This document shows positions 34,061 through 47,410 of a stretch of DNA of 64,000 bases, piece by piece. Position 1 is the stretch's first letter; each line of letters begins with the position of its first letter. The DNA lies in assembly GCA_036971475.1 (NCBI GenBank), contig JBAIZL010000008.1, forward strand, positions 29,893,719 to 29,957,718, read 5' to 3'. The DNA comes from Prosapia bicincta (taxonomy: Eukaryota; Arthropoda; Insecta; Hemiptera; Cercopidae). The notes under the pieces were generated by a model, which worked only from the letters and a program-made list of their open reading frames with translations, was not told where the DNA came from and did not search any database. A program made the translations under genes and the position numbers.

Positions 34061-35331
34061 CTTGAAGGGTGTAGAATTTCAAAAATGTTGAATTTTTCGA
34101 GAATTCATGTTAAAAATGAAACAAAACAAAAACTTATTTGCTAAATTGTATAATACTTACAACTTAAATTATTTACAATGATATACAAAACCTACTGTTT
34201 TATGTTTCATGTTTTAATGCTGTTATGAAATAGGCTAAGTATTAAATGAAAGCTTACAAAATTTTTTCTTGTTTGTATTTAATGATTGTAGTAATCACAA
34301 TCATTATTGACTGTCAATGAAAGAAAACAAACAAATAATAATATCAACTAACAAACATCAAGTAAGAGGCTATAATAAATAAGTAATGCACTGAAATAAA
34401 ACTTACTGGATACAAGTTGTGTACAAAGTTTTATTGAGCAGGAAAAAACAAGTAATTTTGAAGTGTCCCTCAGATTGCTCTGGTGTATTGTGTTGGTGTG
34501 AGTCTGTGGAGTATTGGTGCTCTGTGCTGTGTTATTGTTCATAGAGTAGTTGTTAATTATGTATTCCAATAATATATTATAGTGTGGTTGTGTATTGTCC
34601 TTTAGAATGTGTTGTGGATGGGTTTTGTGGTGTTTGTATATCTCGAAGTTTTCTGTTGTGTTTGTTTTTTTTATTTAGTGAAACACATTAAGGTAAGTGT
34701 CTATATTGGTACAATTAGTGTGTTCTGTATGTGAATGAGAGTTTTGGTTGTGTGCTCTTTATGTGTTCCTTGTATCATATGGTGATATTTCCCCCTGTTT
34801 GATCTATGTAGAAGCTGAGGCAATGATCTTTTATACTCCTGCCCTGTCCTGTTGGTTCTGGAAAGTTTTTGTACTGGGTAGGTGTTTTTTAGTTGTGTTG
34901 GATGTTTAGAAGGCCACTTTGTATTAGCTATTACAGAATTAGAAGCAGGTTTTTGTGATGTATTTTCAAGTATTGTAATGTATTTTTGTATTTGTGTGTG
35001 TATTTTTTTATGTTATGTGTGAGTTTTTTTTAGTATAATGTTATCTATCAATATGTGTTTGTATCCATTTCTATAGGCTATGTTTTTTATTGTGCTGAAA
35101 TATTGTCCTCATTTTTCATGGGTATGTTGATTACTCTGTGTATCATTGATGGGAAGGTTGCATATTTCTGTAGAATGGGGTGTTGTATGTAATTGGAAGT
35201 AATGTGTATAGCTGTGTCAGTGGTAGTGGGCTTTCTATATACTTAAAATGTTGTTGTTTTGTATAGTTATTGTGAGATATAGGAAGTTGATAATAATCCT
35301 TAAATGAGAGATCCCATTGGCAGGCTTTTGT

Positions 35332-36421
35332 ACTTACTTACTTACTAGCCAACGCTCACTCTTGGCTGTTGGGCCATTTGGTGGCGTGCTGACCAGTAGA
35401 GGCGAGAAATCTCTTCTTCCTTCGAGTCGTTCAGGGGTCTATGATCCAGAGCTGTACATGACTGAAGGTGCTCAGCTGTCATGTCCTCCCCGCTGTCACA
35501 AAGAGTGCACCTGGGAGACGAGAAGACTTGTATCCTGTTTAGGTGTGCAGCTACATGTTTAGGTATACATGTAGCCAATGTGTCTCTGGATAGACTGTGT
35601 TGATGGTTCTGAGGGCTGCAGCCTTTAGTTCTAGTGGATTACAATCTTTCTTTGGGATATTGTGGTCAAGAAGATTTAGGATTCCCGTGGGCAGTGAATT
35701 GAACACTTCATGTGTCCTGATATCTGTTGTATGAGTGCCAATGTTGATGTTGTATTTCTTAATCAACTCTTTATATGTGGTTATTGGAGTTTTTTTGTTT
35801 TTAGCCTCGTTGTGGCTTCTTTAAAGTTTGCCCATCGGTGGCTGTACGTCCTTTTGTTTTTCTCCCAAAACCTGAGGCTGAGTTTGTCTCTTCTAAAATG
35901 CATTGGCTCTGTTTCCAACTGTGCTTCCATTGCTGCTATCGGGGTCGATTTTGGTGTACCAGTAATGACTCGGAGCACTGCATTTTGGGTTCTATCCAAG
36001 ATTTGGGATGTGGTGTTTGACGCTGTGATTGTTGCTTCAGCTCCGTACTCAAGTATGGGGCGTATATATGTTTTGTACGCTGTGTTCAGTATATCCTGAT
36101 TTGCTCCCCATATTGTGGCAGTTGGGCGTTTCAGCAGTCTTGCTCTTTTAATGGCGCTGTTGGCGCTTTCTTTGATGTGTGGTTTCCAGGTCCTTTTGGA
36201 ATCTATTGAAACTCCCAGGTATTTGCAGATATTGCTCTCCATGAGTTCGCTATTCCCGTATCGCAGAGAGATTTCAGGTCGCCTTGTTGAAAGTGTAAAA
36301 AGTTGGTAAATTGATTTATTCGCATTCACACACATCGCGTTAGTCTCCGTCCAAAGCAGCAGTTAGTGCCTTGTTTATTGCTTCTTCTAGTGATTTGATG
36401 TTGCAACCACTAGCCCAGAGA
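35332..36421 (-). mobile_element. 5'-truncated non-LTR retrotransposon with RNase H remnant
   Basis: Flanked by 'ggcaggcttttgt' (35319-35331) and 'ggcaggcctttgt' (36422-36434), a 13-bp target-site duplication with one mismatch; unit B retains the single empty site near 26051. The 3' end on the minus strand is a (TAAG)n tail. The coding part is 35345-36335 in three frames. A young insertion, after the B/C duplication. Confidence 0.9.
35345..36335 (-). pseudogene. LINE ORF2 C-terminal half (RT thumb, RNase H, C-terminal Cys motif), frameshifted
   Basis: 35781-36335 (184 codons): KYLGVSIDSKRTWKPHIKES and YKTYIRPILEYGAEAT are the typical end of a Jockey/I-group RT domain, and QNAVLRVITGTPKSTP follows. 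35551-35766: LKAAALRTINTVYPETHWLH leads into an RNase H domain whose catalytic DGS is lost (LHVYLNM). 35345-35578: HLNRIQVFSSPRCTLCDSGE with C-x2-C and downstream H/C residues, as in the C-terminal part of I-like elements. Internal deletion of most of RNase H. Not functional. Confidence 0.85.
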
Positions 36422-36919
36422 GGCAGGCCTTTGTTTTGATTGCAGTATTTGTTTTTTGTATGTTAAGTGATTCTGAGATTTGATCACTTCTATTAGTATT
36501 ATTAATTTTTTTTTGTCTGGTGTGTTGTTTTCTATTAACATTGGTAAAAGTATGTTTATAGTTTCTTTGATGGGTACGTCGGTGTATAGGTTGGTTTTGT
36601 CAAATGAAGCTGGTGTGGAGTTATGCTGTATGTGAGTTTTTTATTTTTTGTGTAAGATCATTTTGTCTTTTTAAGCTGGTGTGTTTATTGAATGTGATGT
36701 TATTTCTTATTATTTTGTTAAGATGTTTGCGATTTTGTGGGAAGGTGCTGGTGTATTATTTATTATTGGCCTTATTGATATGTCTTTCTTTGTGTAGATA
36801 AGGCGTTGAATGTTAGTACTTAGTTTTGTTAAAATACATATTATGTGCTGTTGAAGGTATTCAAGGTGGTTGGCGTCTATAGCTCTTTCGAGGCCTAGTA
36901 ATATGTTGTAGTAATATAA

Positions 36920-37510
36920 TAGTAATATGTAACACACAAAAATTACTAACATATTACTAATCCTCAAAACAGCCATAAAAATCACAGACACCAAAGACCT
37001 TGAATACCCTAGACAGCACATAGAACCCTAAACAGAACTAAGCACCAACACTCAACGCCTTGCCTAAAGTACACAAAAAAGGTAAACCAATATGCCCACA
37101 AATAAATAACACACCACCCTTTCACACAAAATTACATAACACCTTAACAAAATAATAAGAACTAACATCACATTTAATAATCACACCAGCTTAAAAAGCA
37201 ACATAGATCTTACACAAAAGACATGTACATATCACATAACTTCACACCAGCATCATTTGAAGAAAACCAACTTATACACCAACATACCCATACATATAGT
37301 GTTTTATGTAAATGTTCTTGTGGTAAATGTACTCCCTGTTTGTCCTATGTAAAAGCTGGAACAGTTGTAGTATGTAATTTTGTAGGCCGGCCCTGTCGTG
37401 CTTATCCTGGTTTGTTATAGAGCAATGTAGGTGTTTTTAAATTGTGTTGGTATTTTTGCCAAGTTAATACAAAGGAGTGTAATTTATACAAAAACCTCAT
37501 GATTTACGAC
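36920..37510. mobile_element. Rearranged PLE composite (unit C copy)
   Basis: Same head-to-head and inverted GIY-YIG arrangement as at 26555-27140, here with one extra GIY-YIG segment ('cttgtggtaaatgtact') that unit B lacks. Confidence 0.7.
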
Positions 37511-37593
37511 ACAAGAACTGCAAGTTTTATTTATTATGAATATAATCAATGAAATCAAGATGATTACAACAATCAGCTTCTACCATACATGCA

Positions 37594-37596
<3 letters not shown>

Positions 37597-37651
<55 letters not shown>
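37597..37651. repeat. (TA)n microsatellite
   Basis: Orthologous to 27203-27273 but abuts the pogo terminus directly; the hammerhead-bearing ~160 bp present in unit B is missing here. Confidence 0.95.
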
Positions 37652-37654
<3 letters not shown>

Positions 37655-38165
37655 TGAAACCTCTGGTAAATGGACATATATGGTTCTCGATATTTTGTCC
37701 GCCCCTGAGAGGTACCCGTTTTGTGGAAGTGTTTTAAGAAGCAGTGAAGAAGAAATACAGTATTTATTCACTACACACTTATTTCTAATCCAATATATAA
37801 TGGGCTACAGTATTTAACCAATACTAATGTAATAAGATATTTAAAACTAATACTAATGTACAGTATTTAATTAATAATGTAAGCTACCTTTTTATAAATA
37901 CAGTATACAGTACAATGAATATTGTACTGTACTGTTATTAAATATAAATTCTAAAGCAAATTTAAGAAACACTGAAACAATACAGTACCTAACACAGTAC
38001 TCTACATGAATTTAATTTTTTATTGCTCGTGCTGCATTCGTTTTACCTATTTTAAAGCGCTCTGCAATTGTCCTAACACCACATTTTTCAATGTTCGAAG
38101 AATGAATTACAGCTTTTCACGCAGGCTCATACATTTGCGAGAAGCCATTATTGGAATTTCAAATA
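37652..38165 (-). mobile_element. Pogo/Tigger fragment (unit C)
   Basis: Starts CAGTGAAACCTCTGG; aligns with 27435-27950; cut short by the PLE at 38166. Confidence 0.7.
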
Positions 38166-39888
38166 TAGTATTTTTGTGATTATGTTAGATGCTGCTGTTT
38201 TGAAATTTATTAGTGGTCTAAATGGTGTGTCGGGTTGTGGCAAATATTAACAGGCATACCTAAAATCCACAAACCCGACACACCATTTAGACCACAAATA
38301 AAATTTATTTCAGCACCATCTTAAAACAGCACCATCTTACATAATCGCAAAAATACTAAAGCATGTAATAAGATCTAAAATACAAATCAACAACACATAC
38401 AATATAAAAAATGGATACGAATTAATTAATAAAATAAAATAACATAGAAACAAACAACAACACAAAAATAATAAGTTATGACATAACTAACAAGTACCCT
38501 AGTATCCCAATAGAAGAAACCATAGAAATAATAAAAAACAAACTAACACAATAACGAAAAAGAAAACACAATAAATAGTACCATTTCACAAACTAAATAC
38601 ATATGTAACCAAAATTACTTCCAATTTAACAATAAATACTTTAAACAAAACAACTGGACTCCCCATGGAATCACCCATATCATCAATCATGTCAGAAATA
38701 TAACTACAACACTTTGTACAAATAATAATTAAAACCCATACTAAACACACTTAATATTTTACTATGGACAAGATACGTAGACGATATACTTGTAATATAC
38801 CAACCTACCATTCACAACGAACACATCATAATACTAAACAAACTAAATACATACAACGAAAACATATAATTCACCTTCGAAACAGAAATAAACAGAACAA
38901 TTAGCTATCTTGACATTACATTAAATATTAATAATAATAATATAGAAACTACAATTCATAGGAAACCCACTTCCAACAACACCACAATACACTAAAAACC
39001 TAACCACCCCTAGACACACAAAATTAACACTTACAGTAACATGATAAATAAAGCAATAAAATACACACAAGATAACAAACAAAAATTAAATGAAGAATTA
39101 GATAACATTACAAAAATAGCAATAGAAAATGAATACAACAAACACCTTATAAAAAACATATACAATAAAATTACAAAGTAACCTAACCTCAACACAACAT
39201 TACAACCTGAACAAAAAATAATAAAAATTTAAAAAAACCTACTTAAAATATAAATACACCAATAACAAAATAGAAAAATTAACAATATATACAACAAAGA
39301 ATACTACACTCCAACATACAAACCAAACAACTAAATAATCAAATATCTTAATTACACAAACCAAAAAACATTTACAGAAAAACATAACCTATCTGGAATT
39401 TACAAAATTACATGCAACGACTGCAACTCATTATACATAGTGAAAACGACCAGATCATTTAAAATAAGATTTGAAGAACATTAGAGAGCATTCAAAAATA
39501 AAATACAAAAGTATCAAATGTTGCAGCAAACCTAATATCACATAGAAATGAAATAACAAATTACGAAAATAACCTAACCATACTTGAAATAAATATTAAC
39601 ACAATAAAATTAAACATACTACAAAAATACCACATTTATAAAAACATACACAACAATTTAATAAACCTACAGACCAAATATACAGAAGACACAATATTCC
39701 AAAACATTATACACGCAACTCAAGAAAAAAGTCATGTAACGTCAACAAATACCAACATCACTGACCTAATATCCAAACCAGAAAATTGATTCGACAATGG
39801 TCAAATGACCGAAAGGTGCCTCATCACACAAGGTAAAATTATTGCACTAAGTGGTGGATAAAAGTATTTACAATAGTATTATATTACC

Positions 39889-39890
<2 letters not shown>
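38166..39890 (+). pseudogene. Near full RT-to-GIY-YIG Penelope-like element, decayed
   Basis: Plus-strand blocks in order: KIHKPDTPFRPQIKFISAPS (from about 38253, after an inverted short copy at 38180-38245), TYNIKNGYEL region, GLPMESPISSIMSEI (38656), RYVDDILVIY (about 38771, catalytic YVDD intact), ISYLDITLNI, and GIYKITCNDCNSLYI (about 39395; the GIY-YIG core, with YIV in place of YIG). It ends near 39800 with 'ggtcaaatgacc'. Many stops and frameshifts; Asn- and Thr-rich from extreme AT bias. The best order-of-domains PLE in the window. Confidence 0.8.

Positions 39891-39891
<1 letters not shown>

Positions 39892-39929
<38 letters not shown>
39892..39929. repeat. (TA)n microsatellite
   Basis: Follows the end of the PLE; 'atcactttcactatat' next to it also follows the pogo element end in unit D (56587). 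Confidence 0.95.
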
Positions 39930-39932
<3 letters not shown>

Positions 39933-41464
39933 TTTCACTATATTTATTGGTGTCTAAGAGAGTTAATTCTCAAAGATTGATAGTACTTTAATAAGGTTCT
40001 TGTTTAAGTACATATAGTGAAAGTGATAAGTGTATACAAGAAAACAGTGTTGCATAACTACAAATATATATTAGTTTTGATAATATAATGTACTCATAAG
40101 GTAAAGAGATTTCAAGTCCCTTACCTTCATTATATTCTTTTTAATGAACAACTTCATAGCCAACAGTTGGTTTCAGTTCAATATGTAGCAATGTGGTATT
40201 TAACAAATATTCCAAAAAATTGTTTCCTGTACCACCTTTACACTAGTATATGAAGCACTGGTATATTCTAGAGCTTTCAGACCTTAAGCATAGTAATAAT
40301 ATGTGAAACTAGTAGCGAAATTTCAAATCAGTACTTTCATTATTTGCTCTCCAGTTTAGACGTTTTTCCCTGATTATTAAATAACAAAAACTTTATCGCA
40401 TCCATAATTATAGAAGTATACTTAGCCACATGATGTGTTGTTCATAGAGTTTTGTATTTGAAGGATACATAGCCTTTAAATTTGTATTATTAACAAATCT
40501 GGGGGATCTGAGGGTTTCAGATTCCCTAAACTAAATTTTACTTATTAAATATTTTAGAGCACAAGTAAATTTTGAAATGTAGTTGAAAGAGAGCAATTTC
40601 AATGTCTGGCCATATTTCTTAGTTCAACAAAACACGAAATCCTTATTTCATGTTGCATAGTTAGGGCTTTTGTGTGTTTATTTGACAATGTAATGACGTA
40701 ATACAAGCACTAGCTTGGGTTAAGACTAGTTCTGAGTCTAGATTCAAGTTTATGTTTAGTGTTATAATATTGGCTGCCTTTGTTTGGTTTTCGAAGTAAC
40801 TGAGTCTGTAAACGCATGTACAATGAATCACAGTATAGATCTGGTTGCATACTTGCTTAAACTCCATTTGCTTAACACCTTGAAGCAACTATGGGGAAAA
40901 AACCTCTTCCTTGTTTGCCAGAAATTTATCAATATTGAAAGTACAAGAATCTAAAGCAATATATTTCATAAGCCCATGATCAGGATTGATAGAACTCTTT
41001 GCACTTCGCACATTGAATAAATACAGAAATTTGAAATGTAAATACGATTCTACAATATATTCTGCAACTTTCAGTCTTGCCACATATTTACAACTGGCAA
41101 AAGGAACAAAGTTATACTTATAGAAAATCAGAAAGTCCTGTCTGCTTAAAATAATGGATATGTGTATTGCTTTAATTTGATTGTCAATATTTTCTATAAA
41201 CTTTACAGACTTTCCTTACTAACTAATTGTTAACCTCTTAATTACAAATAAAACTTGTTTAGAACTTTAAAGGGGTTAATTAAAAAAGCTATTTGTGATT
41301 AAGAATTCTATTTGCTCAAATTACTTCATTTTTTTATTGTCTTTTGAAAACAAATGTACCAAAAATACAAGGGGCCACAGTCATTGTTAAAAGTTATACT
41401 AAAGAGAAGAAACAAAAAAAAACTTTCCAGTCCTAATGTTATAAGAATTTTCCATAGCTCAGAG

Positions 41465-41785
41465 GAAGTGTTACAGACAGGATTTCATTTGTTATTTTTG
41501 TATGTAATTTGGAAGTGATATTGAATAGATGGGAGTAGCATCAATATTCTAAAAACAATTCAGAAAACAGAATGTAGACACCAGTTTTCTATATTCAGAA
41601 TAGTGATCATTTTCTTCTTCTTGGCACAAATAAAAAGAGTATACCTTAGAAGAAGCAGATTGTCATTCACCTTAAAACATATTAACTTAGAAATTCAAAA
41701 TCGAAGGGTTGTTGGTAAATTAGTTCAACTGATTTGTTATCTCAGAAAACAAAAAAATCCTTACCAAAGATATGATGATAGGTAA
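41465..41785 (+). pseudogene. Decayed 155-bp exon homologue plus 60-codon frame (unit C)
   Basis: As 29938-30248. SVTDRISFVIFVCNLEVILN is open, then 'aatagatgggagtag' introduces a shift and stop. The following 60-codon frame is open with three amino-acid differences from unit B. Confidence 0.45.
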
Positions 41786-41966
41786 CCACTTTGAAGCCCT
41801 GAATTGCTAGCCTAAGAACAGTAATTCATGAGGGCACATCTGGAAGCAACTCAAGGGTTAAAAGAACATAAGTGATATCTAGAATGAAATTATTGGCTCT
41901 GTAATGCACGTTAAGAATGAGGAAGTTCAGAAAAACATTCTGTTTATTCTTAGACATGTTTTACCT

Positions 41967-42047
41967 GTTCATATGGACATTATATTTTGGTATTGAGTTG
42001 ATTATAATATTTGCAAGAGATTTTTTGGTTTCTTCAAAGACTTTTAA
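41967..42047 (+). pseudogene. TLYFG coding-like block (unit C)
   Basis: TLYFGIELIIIFARDFLVSS then KTFK; residue E (as in the inverted copy) rather than V (unit B) at the seventh position. Confidence 0.4.
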
Positions 42048-42544
42048 GATAAAAGTGTAACTGAAATGGTAGTTGAAATTTTAGGTTTCTTAACGAAGTG
42101 GGTTGTATATAAAAAGGTGATATCTTGGGCTTATGACATAATATGGATATCACAGTGCTGAAAATAAAGCGTAAATCCAACATAAATATTTGTAACCATG
42201 AAATAAAACAAATAATATATAACCTAAGATATCTGAGAAATGAGGAAACAAAGAATGAATGTATAGATACTAACAAAGGGGACAACTATATTGTAACAAC
42301 AGAATCATTTGTAGTACCAATCCTTAAATTAATATCATATTTAATCATTGATACCACAGTGGTACAGATGGAAACATGGTTTTAATGATTTTCAATAATT
42401 GAGCTTCGAATTTATCTAATTTACAATTTACCTGATTGTCTAATTTACCCAATATACAATTCATCTAATACCGTGGCTTCATCTAATTTATTCTAATTTG
42501 TTTATAAAGTACATCAAGGGTCGTGGCGTACAACAACTAAGTTG

Positions 42545-42795
42545 AAAGAACTCCTAAAAATTTACCCTTTTTGAAAGTGTGTAACTGAGAAATGAGCTTC
42601 TGAATGTGACCTCTGATAAATCTAAGGATCTTCCGCCACATATATTGCTAGAGTTTTTTGTTGTATTATGACCTGGACAAAGTTCACAACTGGTTAGGTT
42701 CATTTATTTCCCACATTTCCAATCATAAAATGGTCAATTGATTGACGTATGAGTCCATTAAATGGAAAAACACTTTCTTGAGGAATTTGATGACA
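42545..42795 (+). pseudogene. KELL coding-like block (unit C)
   Basis: Aligns with 31009-31260 but more broken: 'gtgtaactgagaaatgagc' and an extra T in 'gagttttttgttg'. Independent disabling changes compared with unit B. Confidence 0.4.
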
Positions 42796-42901
42796 AACAA
42801 TACACTATGTAGCTTAGGTACACTTGAGGTAGAAAAATCTGTATTGTATTTACTGTCAAATAATTAGAGCTTTGAGGATTATGTAATTGATAGATTTGCA
42901 G

Positions 42902-42946
42902 AAAAAAAGGAACCTCACATAGACTTGATTTATGAAAAAAATTAAG
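42902..42946 (+). pseudogene. 45-bp exon (unit C)
   Basis: 'atttgcag' and 'gtaagaatg' conserved; reads KKEPHIDLIYEKN then TAA, sharing the stop with unit B. The stop therefore predates the B/C duplication. Confidence 0.5.
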
Positions 42947-43286
42947 GTAAGAATGTAACTCTTAGGTTCTCCTGGTAACTACTTGTAGGTAACTGCCTAT
43001 AACTATACGCAGCTTCGCTACTGATAGGGCTACACCTCCTGAAACATCAATACTTTCAATATATTTTTATAATATTTTAAAGTGTATGCTCTTACCACAA
43101 TTTCATGATAGAGACCAAAAGTTTTTCAACAAACATTGATGGAATGAATATTTCCATATACATACACAATAAATTAAAAAGAGGTACAGATTTTAGTTTA
43201 TAAGAGTTAAAGGTTTCAATTTTATTCTCAAAATTTATGCTAACATAGAGAAGCAGTATTAATTGTCTGTCTTTTTTTATTTTTAG

Positions 43287-43741
43287 AAGAAAATGAAGAA
43301 GAATATGATTTGGTGGCATTCATTGTTGCTGTAGCAACTACAGAAAATAAACGAAAACAAGAAAAAGTAAAACAAAGTTTTTGTGAGGAATTTTATGAGC
43401 AGCAAGGCTTTCCTGACAAGTCTAAATTCATGAACCAAGGAAATGATGATGAAGATGTTGATAATAATTATACTGATGATGATAGTGTTGATAATAACTA
43501 TGTTGATGGTAACGATATTTATAATAATGATGGGATTGATAATAATACTGCTATTCATAATAATGAAGATAATGTTATTAACGATGGTAATACTAATGAT
43601 GATGTTCATGGTAATGATAAAAATTATGATGATGATAAAAATGATGATGATAAAAATGTTGATGATAAAAATGATAGTGTTGAGAATATTGTTGTTAATA
43701 ATGATGAGGATGAACATAAGTTCAAGCAAACAGTTTCATAA
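43287..43741 (+). CDS. Asp/Asn-rich terminal exon (unit C)
   Basis: Same acceptor and phase as 31743-32179. N-terminal part EENEEEYDLVAFIVAVATTE, then NKRKQEKVKQSFCEEFYEQQ, then GFPDKSKFMNQGNDDEDVDN, then the D/N tract, ending HKFKQTVS-stop. Six codons longer than unit B because of one extra copy of an imperfect 'gatgatgataaaaat' motif. Several replacement changes in the ordinary part (RRI to QSF, E to G), so constraint is not obvious. Confidence 0.55.
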
Positions 43742-44189
43742 CCGTCATTCACTAACACATACCCCTTTCACATTTATTAATTAATTATAGCTTTAAATGG
43801 GAGCTACATGTACCTGTTAGTATATATAGTACCTGGAAATAAGGTAGATCTATGATCTTACAATTCTCTGTGATACACACAAACACACCTTTAATTGGTT
43901 AGTCATTTGTAAAGGATACTTAAATAAAAACTATTTAAGTAATGGTAAATGCAATATTATTATGCCTTTGAGGTTATACGCTGGAGCAATTAACTGTAAT
44001 TGAAAGGAATGCTTTACGAATTAGGTATAATATCCAATCAAGGTGTTTAGTGGTAAGTTTGTGTTTGAGTAACCCTTATTATTTTATAGCAAGAAATAGA
44101 AATTCTGTTAAATGTATGGTATTAGACCTTTTGTTTCTTTTATTTTAAAAAAAATATAAAATTGGTCTGATTTAGAAATAATAAAGTAA

Positions 44190-45880
44190 ATCATTTAATT
44201 TACCATTCATCTATTTGTAACAATTAATAGATGTAACTATAACCATGAAGATCATTGATAAATAATTATAGTCTTTATGTTATCTAAATTATAATTCTAA
44301 TTTTAAATTGCTTAATATAATTACAATTATAATTATCTTATTATAGTTATAATTATCTAAATAAGAAAATTGTTATAATTTGTGAAGACAGAGATAATAT
44401 TGCATTTACCATAAATCTATAGTTAATACTAATAGATACTACTGTAGCGATTAGGATAATGTTTAGTAAGCTTTGCTTTTCTAAAATAAAATAAAATTAT
44501 GCTACATTTGAAATGACAAAGAAATTTCTTTTTATTAACATTAATTTATTTTTGACACTAAATAGATACTAATGTGGTCACAAGCATAAAAATATCTCTA
44601 ATATTTTTTGCCTTCGCTAAAATAAACAATTTTGATAATTTACAAATGACCTAGGACAATATTGTGCTTATGATTAATTTATTATTATCTCCTAATAGGT
44701 AGTATGTTATATGGATAAGTATTTAACAGTCTTTTAATCAAGTAAAATTTTAAAAAATTGTGCTAATTTTGAAATGACAAATGAAGATGAATATTTAATA
44801 GTTTTTTCTTTTGTAAAATGTTTAAAATAGAGAATATTTTGAAATGACAAGATAAAATATTGAATTTACCATTTTTGTAATACAGTATAAACACTTGGCA
44901 GATACTACTGTAACCTAAATGTTTCATAGACCTTTGCTTTTCTAATACAGAAAAATTTTGTTAGGAAATTATTTCATTTACCAATCCTCAATTTGTAAAA
45001 TTTGACAAATACTACTGTAGCCTTAAATATTAATGATTTATGGTCTTTTGATTTGTAATGAATAAAATGGTATAACTTTGAAATGAGAAGGAAATTATTT
45101 CATTTACCATAAATCTTTTTGTAACACATGACAGATAATACTGTAGCAGTGAAAATAAATGTTTTATTGTTGTTTGCTTTCCTAAAATAAGAAATATCTG
45201 TGTTAAATTTGAAATAACAAGGAAATTATTTCTTTTACCAATCAGCTATTTGTTACACTTTACAGATACTACTGCAGCAATGAAGATAACTGTTTCATAG
45301 TCATTAGCTGTGGTTAGATAAAATAAAATTGTGCTAATACTGAAATGCAAAAGAAATTATTGCATTTACCAATCATTTAATTGAAACACTTGTCCTATGC
45401 TATTGTAGCAAAGAGGATATATGTTTCAATGTCATTTGATATTCTAAATTTAAATAAAATTATGCTAACGTTTAAATGACTAGGTAAATCATCTCATTTA
45501 CCAATTATCTGTAAGTAAATCTTGACCAATACCATTATATCCACAAAGATAAATGATTAATAGCTTTTGCTACTGTTAAAAAAGGTTAATAATTTTTAAA
45601 TGACAAGGAAATAATTTCTTTTACCAATCATTTATTGGTAACAAATAACATACACTATTTTAAACAATAAAATTATTGTTCCTTAGTTGTGCTAAATAAA
45701 TTGTGCTAATTTAGAAATTGTTAAGGGAATCATTTCATTTACAAATCATCTATTTGTATAACACTTGACAGATACCACTGTACTCATAATGATAGATTTT
45801 TCATAGTTCGTTTCTCAAATAAAATAAAACTGCTAATTTTGAAATAAGGAAATTATTTCATTCACATCATCTACAGTAGA
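44190..45880. repeat. ~125-bp satellite array (unit C)
   Basis: Third array, orthologous to 32340-34060. Unit C has an extra ~300-bp insertion upstream (about 43875-44165) absent from unit B. Confidence 0.85.
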
Positions 45881-46289
45881 CTCTTGAAAACTCGATATTA
45901 TGTGACTTGAAGGGTGTAGAATTTCAAAAATGTTGAATTCATGTTAAAAATGAAACAAAACAAAAACTTATTTGCTAAATTGTATAACACTTACAACTTA
46001 AAATATTTACAATGATATACAAAACCTACTGTTTTATGTTTCATGTTTTAATGCTGTTATAAAATAGGCTAAGTATTAAATGAAAGCTTACAAAATTTTT
46101 CCTTGTTTGTATTTAATGATTGTAGTAATCACAATCATTACTGACTGTCAATGAAAGAAAACAAACAAATAATAATATCAATTAACAAACATCAAGTAAG
46201 AGGCTATAATAAATAAGTAATGCACTGAAATAAAACTTACTGGATACAAGTTGCGTACAAAGTTTCATTGAGCAGGAAAAAACATGAAA

Positions 46290-47300
46290 TTTTGGAGTCT
46301 TCCTCGATTGAAATCTGCGGTTTCATAGTTAAACAAATGTTAGATGTCTTTTTTCTTTCTCCACCCTAGATGCCTATATTCACTTATAGTTTTTAATTAG
46401 TATTACATATTCAACTCAAAAATTTGGTTTCTGGATGTAAAGTACTCTATTATGCAATAAAAAAAAATTCTGTTTCTCAAAATACTATGTTTCTTCATTC
46501 CAAGTCTTTATGAACAGTGTTAAATATCTGTGCTAGATTGTAGTATTTCCTCTTTGAGCAGAACCCTTTAATGATGGTTTGTTTACAGTCCAACTAACAT
46601 TTACTTGCTCCATCCAATGGCTCATAGTTGAAGCTAAAATGGTTACTTCACTTTAAAACAGGTAAAATATTTTTTTATTGTTAAAGTTGAATCAGACACA
46701 CCACCGTAAGGCAGAAAAACCTGTATATGGTGGTTTCAGAGATAACTAGCAACTCCATAATTTACTGTAGAGTATAAATAGATTGTCCTAGTTAATTTGC
46801 ACAGTATTGTAGATCTGTAATGTCTTTCAATATTTTCTGTCACACACACAACACACACACAAACTTTAATAAATTATTTAACACGAATGATTTTGAAAAA
46901 TCACTTAAATAGTAACCTGATATTACAGATGTTTTTTCTAATTATTATTATTAATATCGTACTAATCTTGTTTTGTAATCACATTTCTCAAAATTTATTG
47001 TAATTCATTATTGTGGTAAAGTATTCATCAACTGTGTTATTCGTTGTTGTTACAATAAAGAGCAGTTTAACATCTACTTTTAAAACTAATTTTTTAATAA
47101 CAGGCTTTTTATTTAGTATATAACAGGAGTTGTCCTAGGGTATTTTTTATTTGTAAATGAATTCTATTTTAAAATATTCAGGATTACAATGTTTCAATTC
47201 TAAATTCGTAACAGGACTTTGATGAAATGAGGTACAATAATATTTACAAAATTATTGAACTTCGATGTTTTGACCACACCAACAATTTTGTTTTGTCATT
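46290..47300. other. No gene seen
   Basis: AT-rich. A short (CA)n run at 46842-46860. No coding potential or placed repeats. Confidence 0.5.
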
Positions 47301-47303
47301 AGA

Positions 47304-47410
<107 letters not shown>

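Larger units (their letters stand above)
25731..34447. repeat. Segmental duplication unit B
   Basis: Aligns as a direct copy with unit C (34984-46288) from 'tttttgtatttgtgtgtgtg' to 'aacttactggatacaagttg' and just beyond. Components in order: PLE debris, TA tract, pogo fragment, decayed exon blocks, Asp/Asn-rich terminal exon, ~125-bp satellite, tail. Identity is high throughout but with many point changes and indels, so it is not an assembly repeat. Units B and C are separated only by PLE sequence. Confidence 0.85.
34450..36920 (-). mobile_element. PLE debris at the B/C junction, interrupted by a LINE
   Basis: Minus-strand PLE sequence 34450-35331 and 36422-36920. The first part includes a decayed GIY-YIG region (recurs at 48290-48960); the second repeats the RT blocks seen at 26040-26540 (YTDVP, GLPMGS neighbourhood). 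It continues across the unit boundary, which suggests that PLE copies served as the crossover site for the tandem duplication. Confidence 0.65.
34984..46288. repeat. Segmental duplication unit C
   Basis: Direct copy of unit B. Longer because of a LINE insertion (35332-36421) and a PLE that replaces the end of the pogo fragment (38166-39890). Divergence from unit B begins at 46288-46300, where 'catgaaattttggagtc' replaces 'aagtaattttgaagtg'. Confidence 0.85.
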
